64,000 bases of DNA from Caenorhabditis elegans. Lineage: Eukaryota > Nematoda > Chromadorea > Rhabditida > Rhabditidae. How positions within the stretch are numbered: position 1 is the stretch's first letter; every line of letters starts with the position of its first letter. The position numbers and the translations under genes were made by a program. Positions 1 through 11,400 of the stretch are shown here, piece by piece. Below the pieces are notes generated by a model. The model searched no databases, had not been told where the DNA came from, and worked only from the letters and a program-made list of their open reading frames with translations. The stretch lies in contig NC_003280.10 of NCBI RefSeq assembly GCF_000002985.6, positions 2,418,001 through 2,482,000 of the forward strand, written 5' to 3'.

Positions 1-555
1 AGAGAAGAGTATGTAAAGTAAAAGCCTAACTCAAGTAATTTTAGAAATATTTACCAGAAATTTTATGACATTTAACAGGCAGCAACTTTCGAAAGAAAAC
101 TGTTATCAATTTGGGTGTTACTCTTATCTAAGACTTAGGAACAATTTCTTTTCATGTGTTACTTGTTTTTTTCATAATGTGTAGAATAGAAATATTGTTG
201 AAAAAGGTCCTCATATAGAGTTTTTGTGGTATCATCTCATCGCTGTTAACTGTCAAAGTGATCCTATATTCAAATACATTTTCAGGCATCGTTTTTTTAT
301 TTAAAAAATATTTATTTTAATTAAAAATTAAATTTATAAAATTGAAAAAAAAATTAATTGAGAGACAAACGTGAAAAAAATCCACGTTTCAAAAGAAAAC
401 GAAAAGGGGGAGGAAGTGAAATTCAAAAATATTCATTACCATCTTCATGTCGCTGATGAAATCATCAGAATCGTGGTTCTTTCGACACGTGGATTTGCAA
501 ACAGTGAGTTTTGGATAAATCGATAAATCGATGGCCGAACTTTTCAAGACCATGC
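1..555. other. A/T-rich left edge, no gene seen
   Basis: No open frame, RNA gene or clear repeat is recognisable. The sequence is A/T-rich, with poly-A/poly-T blocks around 300-400. The decayed dioxygenase copy begins downstream of it. Confidence 0.4.
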
Positions 556-1005
556 AGCAATATTCTTTCAGAAGCAAATGGTTTTCTACACGTGAGAGAA
601 TGCGTTGGAAAGGACGATTTGAAGTGATGCACACATATGCAAGCCACAGTACACGGAATCACTGGCATCACGTCACCCAATGCATCAGGATTTGATCTAC
701 TTCCCGTGGCGCCCAGAGGACTTGTCTTTCTGCCAGTGATCCCAGGAACCCAGAGGTATGTTTCTGGCCCAGCAACGCAGAATTCACTGAACAAAAACCA
801 TTTTCAGGGTGCTGTCAACATGGCATACTACGCGAACAAGGACTATGGCATGTCCCTTCCACGTGAATCCGTTGAGATGAAGGCTGGAGATTTTGTGTTC
901 TACCATCCGTGCTTGTTCCACGGATCCGGTGCCAGTCGATCCGATGGGTTCTCGTGTCACGACGAAATACACGCCCGCGCGCGCATTTTCAATATCTTGG
1001 AGTAA
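556..1005 (+). pseudogene. Phytanoyl-CoA dioxygenase (PhyH) family pseudogene
   Basis: Pieces of a PhyH-type Fe(II)/2-oxoglutarate dioxygenase lie in two frames. In the frame of base 641 one reads HPMHQDLIYFPWRPED (about 674-721), carrying the HxD iron-binding motif (HQD). It then runs into a stop. The next conserved block, LPVIPGTQ, is in a different frame (from about 723). About 20 residues expected between the blocks are missing. An intron with GT at about 755 and TTTTCAG ending near 807 is followed by GAVNMAYYANKDYGMSLP and then VEMKAGDFVFYHPCLFHGSG, which supplies the second iron-binding His. After this the frame decays before the conserved C-terminal block. Loss of frame plus retained introns points to a duplicated, decayed gene rather than a retrocopy. 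Upstream bases 480-640 hold only weak remnants. Confidence 0.72.
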
Positions 1006-1080
1006 CTTTCCGTTAGAGCGCGTTTTCCTTTTCAGAAAGGCTGCCAGCGAGCATGTGCTATGTGAAACATTATTTTAAAA

Positions 1081-1488
1081 GTTTGTGGTTTATAGATTAT
1101 AGATCATTCTCAGTTTTCTCGTGAAAAATCTAAAAATTTACGGTTGGCTTGATTGCTTAGAAAGCCCCATGCAACAGTAGTGTAAGTAGCTGAGCCTGAC
1201 CAAGTTCCTTGATGGCTAAACAAGGTCTACGCAGAGTTGTGGTAGGGGTGTACCTAACTACTCAACTTTAAAGACCCATATCAAATCGATTTCCGTGACT
1301 TTGTTGTACCAAAAAATTCGGATATACCCCGTCGTTCATTTTAATTATCAAAATAAAAGGTGATGGAAGATAATGAGATACGCCTGCCTTGCCGAATAAG
1401 ACCAGCTGCTAGATAATCCTATAATGGGACACATCTGGTTGAATCGAACCGGCTTGCTCAATTCTCTCCATATTCTTTATTATCAAAA
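1081..1488. other. Intergenic, upstream of the DUF3557 gene
   Basis: Non-coding, 408 bases. No acceptor sits immediately before the ATG at 1489, so the 5' end of that transcript is not defined by the sequence. No strong promoter element is recognised. Confidence 0.35.
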
Positions 1489-2669
1489 ATGAATAGCTCG
1501 AAACCATTGTCATATCCAAGCATTGGGAGCATTCTTCAGCACCTGAAGCCTGATAAAAAGTTAGTTTTTTATTTTTATTTTACTAATGTTTAAACAAGCT
1601 TTTTTTCTAGATTCCAACTCTCCCAGCAGTGCCGGACAATCACTTCTATTGACAAATCAAGACCTTTATATTTGAAATCTTTAAAGTTAAATGAGAACAG
1701 CATCAAATTGAATGGCACCACCTATGAATTGAATGTGATCGAGAATTCGCTTAAGCCACGAGCATTTCCATATGATGTGAATAGCCAAGGATCTATAGAT
1801 TTGGAAATGGTAGTGCCAGACCAGGAACAAGAACAGGAGATCTTGGTCGATGACAGAACCGACAATCCAACATCATACAATGAGCAAAGGATTTCTCGAG
1901 CTGATTTGAAAAATGCTCCCAGCTCCAGTTATACTCATTACATCCGGTTTTCCGTTGGAAATCACTCTGAGCAATTACAATACAATGAGCGGAAGCTTCA
2001 CGATGCTATGAAATACCTAATTGATAAGCTTCTGGGAGGAAGGCCTACTATCAAAGCCCGACAATTTTGCGTGGAAAACTCTGGAATACTCCGAATCCCG
2101 AGACACCTCAAAATTCGTGCTAAAGTTGTACAGTTAAATGGCTTAATCCGGGAAAAGCTATTAAATGCCACACAACATCTACTGGATATCAAAAGCCTAC
2201 CACTATCAGGTGTCATCATTTCTGATCCCCTTATGAATGCTCCGAATCTTGATATTGATTTTATTCAAACCGCTGAGATGCTACTTTTATACTGCGAAGT
2301 GATTTCCGGGGAGGGATTGCTCAAAGTTCGGCACAAAAGAGTTTACATTAATGCGTACTTGTATGATGCTACTTTTCGGCTTTTCGAGGATTGGATGGAG
2401 CACGGGCGGGAAGTTGGTACGCATTTCTCATTTGCAATGAGGAATGAGGGAAACATAATTGATGTTCTGGATAAAATTCGAATAAATTATAATGTGGAAG
2501 AAGGGTAAGTAAAGTTTGATGGTGCTGCTCTAAAATATAGTTTTTTTTTTGCAGAACTGCTGAGAATCAACTGACCATTCATATAAACAACTTCACGGAT
2601 ATTGTCGTCAGTCATAAAGTGGATACATGGATTTTGGAGTATAAAGTTCAGCAACGAGAAGTTATGTAA
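1489..2669 (+). CDS. DUF3557 family protein (nematode-specific)
   Basis: Three exons, 1489-1559, 1611-2504 and 2555-2669, join in phase to give 359 residues. The N-terminus reads KPLSYPSIGSILQHLKPDKK then CRTITSIDKSRPLYLKSL, the diagnostic start of Caenorhabditis DUF3557 proteins (Pro-Leu-Ser-Tyr-Pro, then an arginine-rich segment on cysteine). The following SIKLNGTTYELNV and the C-terminal half (paired WI/WM segments) also fit the family. Introns are 51 and 50 nt with GTTAGT and GTAAGT donors. The family is expanded in C. elegans and its molecular function is unknown. No signal peptide or membrane segment is visible. An AATAAA lies about 105 nt after the stop. Confidence is high for the model and family; no specific gene name is recognised. 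Confidence 0.85.
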
Positions 2670-4212
2670 ATTTACATCTGAATTCAAATCCCAACTGTTT
2701 ACAGAAGCAAATATAACTGTTCACAATTTATCCTGATACTGATTTATTTACTTCTGATATTGAGCAAATTTCAATAAAGTTTTATTAAAATCTTTAAACT
2801 AGAATTGATCATTGAAGTTGTTGCTAATTGTTTGTGTTTACATTATCATAATTTCGACATCAACAAATATCGCCTACCCTTTTAGTATTTGTAGAACGAC
2901 TTACCATCATTATCAGTTGATAACTCATATGACGATGATGATGGGAAAATGTCTTCCTACTTAATATAACCAAAAATGTTTTTTCTGCTTTCTTTTTTAT
3001 TCTAATTCCTTATAATAATTCCTTTTTTCATTTTTATGTTCTCAAATTCTATGAAAATATACGCCCGTTAAAAACCACAATGTTTATTTATTGAAGAATG
3101 CCAAATAAATAAAAATAAAGTTCCAGACGCTGCGACACCGAGTCAATGGAAAAAATGTGATTTTTCTTAAAAAAGGGCAATTTTTCCAAACCTTTTTTTT
3201 TGAGAAATTTTCAGCATGCCTCATTACAAAATTTGGTAGTTTTGGGTCAGTTTGGGTATAGGTCAAATTTCGGTACTCCACATTTAAACAAATCTATGTA
3301 TATAGTTGTACACGTGCAGAACCATACAAACTGATAAGAACAATCAATTTTTCTGGCAGCTCAGTCACACGGCCTCTCTCGATTTCATTTTTTTCATTTT
3401 ACTCTTTTTCTCTGCACTCTCTCATTCTCTCACGTAAATATTCTAAATTTGAGAAAATTAATTTAAAGATTTTGCTTTCCCAAAATTATATTCTTCCAAA
3501 ATATGATAGGAAGAAAAGAGAATGAAACACGGTATTGGTAGTGATGATTTAGTAAAAAGCCACACATCTTTGCACTACCCATCAGACTGTACGTCAAATT
3601 GAACATTTTTCCTTTTTTCCATATGGGTTTTTATTGAAATTACGCTCCAAGTACGAGACAACATAAACATACGAACATGATCGAACTTTGCCATTTTTGC
3701 AAGATTGAAATGAATTCAAAATTTTTGCCAGCCTAATCATTCAACATGTATGTTGCATTCATTACATCTGAAAAATATCTACATGGAGAACAAGTTATTA
3801 CTGTGGGAAGTATGTCATGCCTCAACTCCGTAGGCACACATAACTACTAGATGCAGTTGTACTTTTGGAAAACAACTTTACTTTTAATTAAAAACTTTGA
3901 AAAGTTGCTCGAAAACTGCCTGAAAGACAAAAAAGGAGAGCATTTTTGAAAACATTTAATTAAAAATAAAAGTATCATCAAAAAGTACAAACAATTTTTT
4001 GTATTTTGATATAAATTTCCAAGAAAAAAATTCCACACAACCATGAGAAAAATAAGATTTCGTAAATAAACCAAGTGCCGCACATCTCTGCCATGATATA
4101 CAAAAATTAATAATATAATCTACTGTCTGAATTCAAGAAAAAAACCGAATTATTCCGTTTATTTTCTCTTTCCTTTTTGAATTTCATTTAACAAGTTTTA
4201 ATTTAGAAGATA
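2670..4212. other. Intergenic DNA with an unclassified repeat
   Basis: A/T-rich, without supportable genes. About 3117-3245 (GTTCCAGACG, then TTTTCAGCATG and TTACAAAATTTGG) resembles 13365-13490, so a dispersed repeat is present in both places. A pyrimidine-rich CT block at 3375-3435 could be promoter-associated but cannot be assigned. Confidence 0.4.
2773..2778 (+). terminator. Poly(A) signal of the DUF3557 gene
   Basis: AATAAA lies about 105 nt 3' of the stop codon at 2667-2669 on the same strand. Confidence 0.7.
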
Positions 4213-7200
4213 ATGTCATATGCATATAATTTATGTCAAGCCACAAACGGATGGATTTTAACTAGGTTGGATGTCAGCATCGGCTGTCATGGATATTTTT
4301 CCCAAAGAACGGATAACGGAAAACTTACGCTGACATTTGAAGACAAACCTGTTTTTCGAGTGCATTATGATTATGACGGAACAGACACGAGTGTTTATCG
4401 GATAACGTACAACAAATGGCATGTTCAAGGGAAAGATTATGTTGATGTAATGTGCGAAGACATAAATCACATTTTAACAAATGCTACACTTGCGGAAAAT
4501 CTAGAATTTTCCTTGCTCTATGTCGACATTAATAGTGATAACGTGAAAGCTGCAGACCGCGTTTACGAGCAGATCAAAAGTTTGTCTCAAAAACAACAAA
4601 AAGGAGTTCCTGTTTATACTTTATATTTACAGGTGAAGTACATTTGAAATAAATAAACTGGGTAGGGTGTACGCACGGAAACCAAAAGGGTAGCATCGGC
4701 CGATATCAATAGCCAACACAGTGGCACAGTGAATGCAAACGAACTCGTGAGACGTCGGCGGCTGATTTTTGTTTTGAAGTCGCGATTTTGAAGTCATCTC
4801 AGAAAATGACCTTTAAGAAAGGCGGGCCTACACTATTTTGGATTCCGTGTGTACCCGCTAGGGCTTCCATGCAATCGCTAAAACGCCTACCACGTCCGTC
4901 GCGCAGAAATGAGGCGAGAGGCAGGCGTCCGGCCTTGAAACCGCGCCTGTCTTTCATAGAAACTCTAGCTAGAAAACGCGAAAATGTCGAAACAAGGTCT
5001 TTCTTTTTCTTCATTTTCTATCATTCAAATCAAAATTCCACAACAAAGACATTTAAAGATCGATCATGTTTCCAAGCTCCGTGATGTCCTACAATGCTTT
5101 GACGCGACTACATTGACAGAATTGAATATTAATATTCACTCAATTATACATAAACCTGAAATTATTGAGTTCGGTGATATAGTGGAGATGGATCAATGGA
5201 GAAATGCAAAAGATATACATCTGAGAAATTTCTTTGTTTCCATTCCGTTTGAACACTTTAGCCATTGTGAGAGTGCGTACATAGAAGTTTGGAAAATATC
5301 AGCTGATGATATACAAAAACTTATCAAGGTGAGCTTTGTAGAACTCCTGTGTTAACTGTTTCCTTTAAATGGTATTTCAGGTTGACTTCCATGCCCAAGA
5401 CTTTAGGAGGATCATAGTGAAGTACAAATCTTTGGAACCCGACGTTACCAAAAAACTATTGAAAAAGTTATTTGGTAGGACATATCCCAACAGGAAAGTT
5501 CTCAATAACAAACGGGAGCTTCGTCGATGCACAATGGGTAATTGGTTCTACATTGTTCATCCAGACTATTCGTATTCAGATCTAAGAAACAGTCGCAAGG
5601 TAATAAAATAATGAAACCAACCGGTCGCATTCCCCTCTTGAGTGTGTTGGATGTCTAAATAATATAACAATGATAATTTTCTTAAACTGTAAAAACATTT
5701 GTTTCTAGAACAATGTCAATAGGGAATTTTTTAATTGAAAAATTGATCTTTGATAAAATTGATTTTAAAAAATCAGTGGGCATTTTGTCTAAATGCACTC
5801 ATAATGATCCAAAACAACCGAACATCATAATAGAACACTCCAAAAAATTTTATATTTTTCATAATTTCCGGTAAAGGTTTTGGCAAATTGCCAAAATTTT
5901 GAAAAAAAATAGAGCTTTTGAGGAAATTTTAAAAAATGTCGCATGTTTCGACCCCTACAATGTTTTAATACAAATAATTTAAACAAAATTAAAACATAAA
6001 AAATTTCGAAAAAAAATTTTTTTTTTGGTCGACTTCCAAAATTATGAGTGGCAAAAACTGAGTAATTGCCACTTTTTGACAGTAAATAAATAATTTTCAA
6101 AAATTTTTGAAATGTTCTATCATGATATTTGGTCATTTTGGGACCAAAAGAGTGGTTTTTAACAATTTCCCCACTGGCGCTACTCCACCTTTAAACGTGA
6201 TTTTCAGGAAGCCATCGCAGCCGGACGTCAACTTTCAAAACTTTCCACATCACAGGGCTCCACTAAATGGCTTTATAATTCTGTGATTATGGGAAACGTT
6301 ACTCAATACCTTGATTACAAACACTTGTAAGTCACTTTCACTGAATTGTTGAAAGAATCATGTTGTCTTAGGCAAATCCTTCGTAAAGTTTCCCGTGCAA
6401 TCCGTCAATGCATTGATATTGTCAAGCCCGATCCCAAAGTCGTGGCAGTAACCGTTTATTATGGGCTCGGAAAAAGAAGTGTTGAAATATTCGGCAAGGA
6501 TGATAGCGAATTATTATACGGCTACAGTGGAAGTAATAAGTCAGACCAAACAAATAAATTGGATATTGCCAATTTCTCAAGCGATATGTTCCTTATTTTT
6601 AAGAATCAAAAAACTGCTCTCACTGAGCTTGAACTACAATATGAAGAAAAGTTCGAGATGTGGAGTGGACAACACTCATATATTAAATGTTTTGAAGAAT
6701 TCGTTTTGCCGCTGGATCGATTGCTTTCTGTTGAAAAATTTAAAACGATGTTAACAAATGCACAAATCGTCGGCCAACTGCTCAAATACTTGGATCCAGT
6801 TTCGCTGAGAAAAATTGAATTTGGATCTAAATACGTGAACATGGAAACATGGAAACCATGGAAACACATTAAGCTTGATAATACAGTTAATTTATGCAAA
6901 ATGGAACATTGGAAAAATGCAAAGGAATTGACTATCCACAATACAGTCGTGAAATGTAATCTTGAAGTCTTGATTCATTTTTCAAAAGTTGACATTATAT
7001 TGGACTCGATTTTATTGCAGGATGTTGTATACTTGAAAGATGTGAGTTTGAATTTTTAAAAAGTGTCAAAATCCTGAACATTTTTAGGCGCTTCTCCTAT
7101 CTCCAACATTCCGCCAATTCAAAGCCCAGTTTGTGAACAGTGATATCAATGAGACCATATTTGATGATGCCTTTTTTAGATATCCGTTTCGCAGAATTGA

Positions 7201-7333
7201 GGACCCTTCGTCAGGGCTACCTAATATTTGGTTTTTCCCTTACACTGATGTTGAGGAAGATCTTCAAATCAGATATTACCAAGAGCGTAAACTATTTATG
7301 TTCACTCGTATTAAAAGACAAGCTAGACTTTAG
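4213..7333 (+). CDS. F-box/FTH protein with two FTH (DUF38) modules (fbxa-like)
   Basis: Six exons keep phase throughout: 4213-4632, 5059-5328, 5381-5599, 6208-6326, 6372-7041, 7088-7333 (647 residues). Exons 1-3 encode a first FTH/DUF38-type module (VSKLRDVLQCFDATTLTELN, IVEMDQWRNAKDI, ISADDIQKLIK) without a recognisable F-box. Exon 4 and the start of exon 5 encode an F-box-like segment (NSVIMGNVTQYLDYKHLQIL, RKVSRAIRQCIDI). The rest is a second FTH module (KFKTMLTNAQIVGQLLKYLD, KMEHWKNAKEL, LQDVVYLKD). F-box A proteins are thought to be SCF ubiquitin-ligase substrate adaptors, with FTH named after FOG-2. A TTTAG acceptor 6 nt before the ATG suggests trans-splicing. Introns 1 and 3 are swollen by inserted repeats, and the intron 1 acceptor (TTTAAAG at 5058) is weak. 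The alternative is two adjacent genes, the first ending at 5611 just past the intron 3 donor; phase continuity favours one gene. Confidence 0.68.
4650..5040 (+). repeat. GC-richer inserted sequence in intron 1 of the F-box gene
   Basis: The 426-nt intron 4633-5058 has base composition unlike neighbouring introns, with GC-rich segments (for example CGCCTACCACGTCCGTCGCG near 4886). It looks like an inserted transposon fragment. I cannot name the family, and no terminal repeats are certain. Short open frames here are treated as non-coding. Confidence 0.45.
5840..6192 (+). mobile_element. Half copy of a palindromic MITE (GGTGGAGTAGCGCC family)
   Basis: This copy ends at 6173-6192 in ACTGGCGCTACTCCACCTTT, the reverse complement of the left end of the copies at 7498 and 13550. 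It matches the right half of the 7498-8175 element. It lies in intron 3 of the F-box gene, immediately before the acceptor at 6207. Confidence 0.75.
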
Positions 7334-7377
7334 CAGTTTGCATTGATATCATGATTTTGATGTATATAATGATTTTT

Positions 7378-7383
7378 AATAAA
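7378..7383 (+). terminator. Poly(A) signal of the F-box gene
   Basis: AATAAA about 45 nt after the TAG stop at 7331-7333. Confidence 0.75.
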
Positions 7384-7497
7384 CTTATCACTTATTAGTA
7401 GACATTAACTTTAATCATCATTCATAATTTAACATAAGAGTTTACAAGAGGCCAATGGGATCACAAAAAAATAAACGTGTATAATTTTACATCATTA

Positions 7498-8175
7498 AAG
7501 GTGGAGTAGCGCCAGTGGGAAAATGGTTCAAATATCTCCTTTGGTCCCAAAATGACCAAATATCATGATAAAAACTTTTCAATAAATTTTTGAAATTTTT
7601 TTATTCACTGTCAAAAAGTGGCAATTAATCCGTTTTTGCCACTTATAATTTTGGACGTCGACCAAAAAAAATTTTTTTTCGACATTTTTTATGTTTTAAT
7701 TTTGTTTAAATTATTTGTATTAAAACATTGTAGTGGTCGAAACATGCGACATTTCTTTGAATTTCCTTAAAAACTCGTTTTTTTTATTCGAGTTTTTTTT
7801 ATTATTTGTTATTATTTTATTATTATTGTTATTTGATTTGAAAAATTTTAGATTTTTCATAATTTCCGGTCAAAGTTTTGACAAATTGCCAAAATTTTGA
7901 AAAATACGAGCTTTTGAGGAAATTTAAAGAAATTCCGCCTTTTTGACCCCTACAATGTTTTAATACAAATAATTTAAACGAAATTAAAACATAAAAAATG
8001 TCGAAAAACATTTTTCTTTTTGGTCGACTTCCAAAATTATGATTGGCAAAATCTGAGTAATTGCCACTTCTTGACAGTAAATTTAAAAAATTCAAAAATT
8101 ATTTGAAAAGTTTTATTATGGTATTTGGTCATTTTGGGACCAAAGAAGTTGTTTTTAACAATTTCCCAACTGGCG
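7498..8175. mobile_element. Full palindromic MITE (GGTGGAGTAGCGCC family)
   Basis: The left half starts GGTGGAGTAGCGCCAGTGGG. The right half from about 7847 is its inverted complement, running through CAATGTTTTAATAC and GGTCGACTTCC to ACTGGCG near 8173. The element is a roughly 675-bp foldback with no coding capacity. Confidence 0.75.
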
Positions 8176-8382
8176 GAAAACTTCAGAATTTCGGTGATAT
8201 TTCATTAAATTTCCATATTCTTGCACTTTTGCTATTTCCTTCTTCCTATGTTCCTTTAAATTTCAGAAGTTAATCTGCTGAAGCTATGCCCATTTCATCA
8301 GCTACTCCAAAACATTTCAGCAGGTCATTTTCCAATGCGTCAGTGTTAGATTGCACCATTTAAAATTGTAATCAAGATTCAA

Positions 8383-8388
8383 TTTATT
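8383..8388 (-). terminator. Poly(A) signal of the homeodomain gene
   Basis: AATAAA on the minus strand, about 100 nt beyond the stop at 8487-8489. Confidence 0.65.
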
Positions 8389-8486
8389 TATCAACAAGTA
8401 GGGTGTATTTTAAAAACATGTATTGTGAGAATAATTTAAATTGAATATATTCGAAGTATTAGATTTTATGGTCAGTTGCCATGAAT

Positions 8487-11400
8487 CTAATCTTCTCCCG
8501 AATCATCTTCCAGAAGATCAACGTCATTTCCGATTGAGCTACTAATATTCGATTTATGGCCGACTTCTGCATTTGGAGCTTCAGTATATTGGGGCTCCGT
8601 AGGATCGGTCAACTGCTCGCCTGAAAAATGAACAGAAATTAGACGGGGATATCAATAAAACTAGTCTCCAGCCGCTTGAATAGTCGGTCAAATTTTTTTA
8701 CAAATTTCAAATTTCAGCTAATTCTAGGTCAATTTTTTTGAGTCGCCATTACTATTTTTCGAGAAGTTTTCGAAAAATTTAGTTATGAAATTCGATGTTT
8801 TCGGACAATTTTTGATCTACCAAGGGCGAAAAAAACAGTCTAACTAACCTTTCTTAGCGTTCTTATCGCTTTTGATGACCTCCTCCAACTCCTTGATTCG
8901 TGTCTCTTGTGCATCCAGTTTATCCTTCATTTCCAGCACCATCTGCTCTAATTTAAGGTTTTTACTGTCTGCGGCTCTTCTCTCTTCCTGTATCATTTTC
9001 ATCATTTGCTCCAATTGCTCTTGTACAGCATTTTCAGTCAATTTCTTTTCCTGATTAGTTTTTTCGGCGTGAGTGTTTTCTGTGTTCTTCTCCTTCAACC
9101 ATAACTTTTGTAGTAACTCGTTTTGCTTACGTTTGCTCATTCGAAGCTTTTTCCTATATTCTGGTTTCGTGGTGGTCTCCTCCTTCAGATTCTGGTCAAT
9201 CTCTTCATTTGCCATCGTAGGCTGATGCTCTAAGGATCCTTCCAGCTCCTCCTTCTTTTCTATCAACATCGGCGAGCCAACTGTGCCATGAGCTTCACTA
9301 ATTGTTAGTCCAGATCCTTCCACTTCCTCCTTCTTTCCTGTCGGCATCTCTTTCCCGTTCAAGAGGTTCAGAAGTTGCTTCAGAGCTTCCATTTCCATCG
9401 CCGTCAGCTCATGACCAGCATAGCTTCTCCTGTTGAAATCAGGCTGCGTTCTCAAGTGAACGAGCCGTTGCATATGCTGCTGAGTTAGCGATTGCCCTTG
9501 TAATAAGGCTCGAAATAGCTCTGTCATTAGTTTAGGCCAGTTGTCATTAGTTTCGTGAGCTTGAGCATGAGCTTGAGCTTGAGCATGAGCTTGAGCTTGA
9601 GCATGAGCACATGGCTTCGGCAATGTGCTGCTTTGAGTTTTCAGCTCATGCTCTTCTAACCTTTTATCGCTTGAATTAGGCAATATTCTATAATTCTGAA
9701 TTTCCAGCTCCGCCATTTCCTTGAACAACTTTTCTTGCTCATTTTCAGCTTCTTCTTCTTTTCTCTTCTCATTTGAGTTCAGCTTCCTCTGCCTGTGCAC
9801 CTGTTCCCTTGCCTCTGCATCTATCGCCATAACTCTAGAATTTTCGAATTTCAGCCGCCAAGTTTCCTGATCAATTATTTGATATTCACTGATCTTTTCA
9901 ATCCAGACGCATGGCTTTACACTTCCATCCGAAAAACCAACTGTTACAACGATTTTCTTGAAATATTCGTGATTTTTTCGCAAAAAATAGCCTTCAGTTC
10001 CATCTTTCATAGTAAGTTTTGTTTGCTGGTATTGTGAGGTGAAAATGTCCTCGTTTGAATTCGCCTCTCGTTTTGAAGTTGCTCGGCGAGCTCTGAACCA
10101 TTTCTGGAATAAAAAAATATTTTTTTAAAAATGTTATATAATTTCTTAGTAAGAATAAATACCTCAATCAGCTCTTCGTCTAAGTGAATCTTTTCGGAAA
10201 TTTTTTGACAATCAGTTGAGCTAATATATTTTGTTTTTCGATACTCTGGAAATTTTGTAAATTAGATTTTGTTATATATTCTGAATCTTTGTACTCACCT
10301 TGTTCAAGAAAATGAATGGCATCATATGAAAAAGAGCTCCAGTTTTTCTCATCTGAAAATTTAGTAGTTTTATTGGTTTGAAGTATTTAATTTTGGAAGA
10401 TATTAGGTATTTTTTGTAACTTTTTGTAAATTTTTCTCGGTTTTTTTTAAATAATTTAGTAATTTTTAAGCGCTATTTTTGGTTTTTTTTTATTTTTAGA
10501 AAAACATTTCGAAAAAAAGTAATTTAAAATCAAATTTATAACATTAGTAAGCGGTGGGCGGTAAACGATTTTTTTTTTTGGCAAATTGGAAATTTGTCGG
10601 AACTGAAAATTTCCGGCAAATTTGCAAACCGGCAATTTACCGGAAATGAAAATTTCCGGTAAATCGGCAAACCGGTAATTTGCCGAAAATAAAAATTTCC
10701 AAATGGGCAAATCGGCAATTGTCAAAAATGAAACATTCCGGCAAATCAGCAAGCCGGCAATTTGCCGATTTGCCAAATTTGCCGGAAAAAAGGCAATTGC
10801 CAAAAATTTTCGGCAAGTCGGCAAACCGGCAAATTGGGAAACCGAAATATTGCCGGAATTTTAAAATTCCGGCAAATTGGCCAAACAGTAATCTGCCGAT
10901 TTGTCGACTTTGCCGGAAAAACGGCATTTGCCGAAAATTTTCAGCAAATCGGAAAAAAATTTGCCGAAGCTCACACCTGTCAAAAGTCGCCTAATTGTTA
11001 ATGTTTTTTGTATTAAAATAAACATTAAAATAATTTTGATTGGATCTGGGAACCTAAAAATTTCAAATTTAAATCGGACTATCTCAATGAGAATTTTTTG
11101 AGCAAAAAATAGCGCAGGAACTGAAAATTTCCGGCAAACCGGCAAACTTGCCGGAAAAACTGCAATTGCTGATAGTTTCTTGAGGTCAAATAGGGGTACT
11201 TTTAAATTTTGAAAATTCAAAGATTCAATTCCAGATTCAAAACACTCACCATCTGTCCGATCCGCCACCTCATACTCAGTCGTTTTCACATCCAATTGCT
11301 TCATAAGCTTGAAACATTGGGCCACCCTGTTCCATCGATACTCTCCAAAAAACCCTTGGGAATTGAAGAAAATGCTCATTTTTCCGTGCTCTTTCGTATG

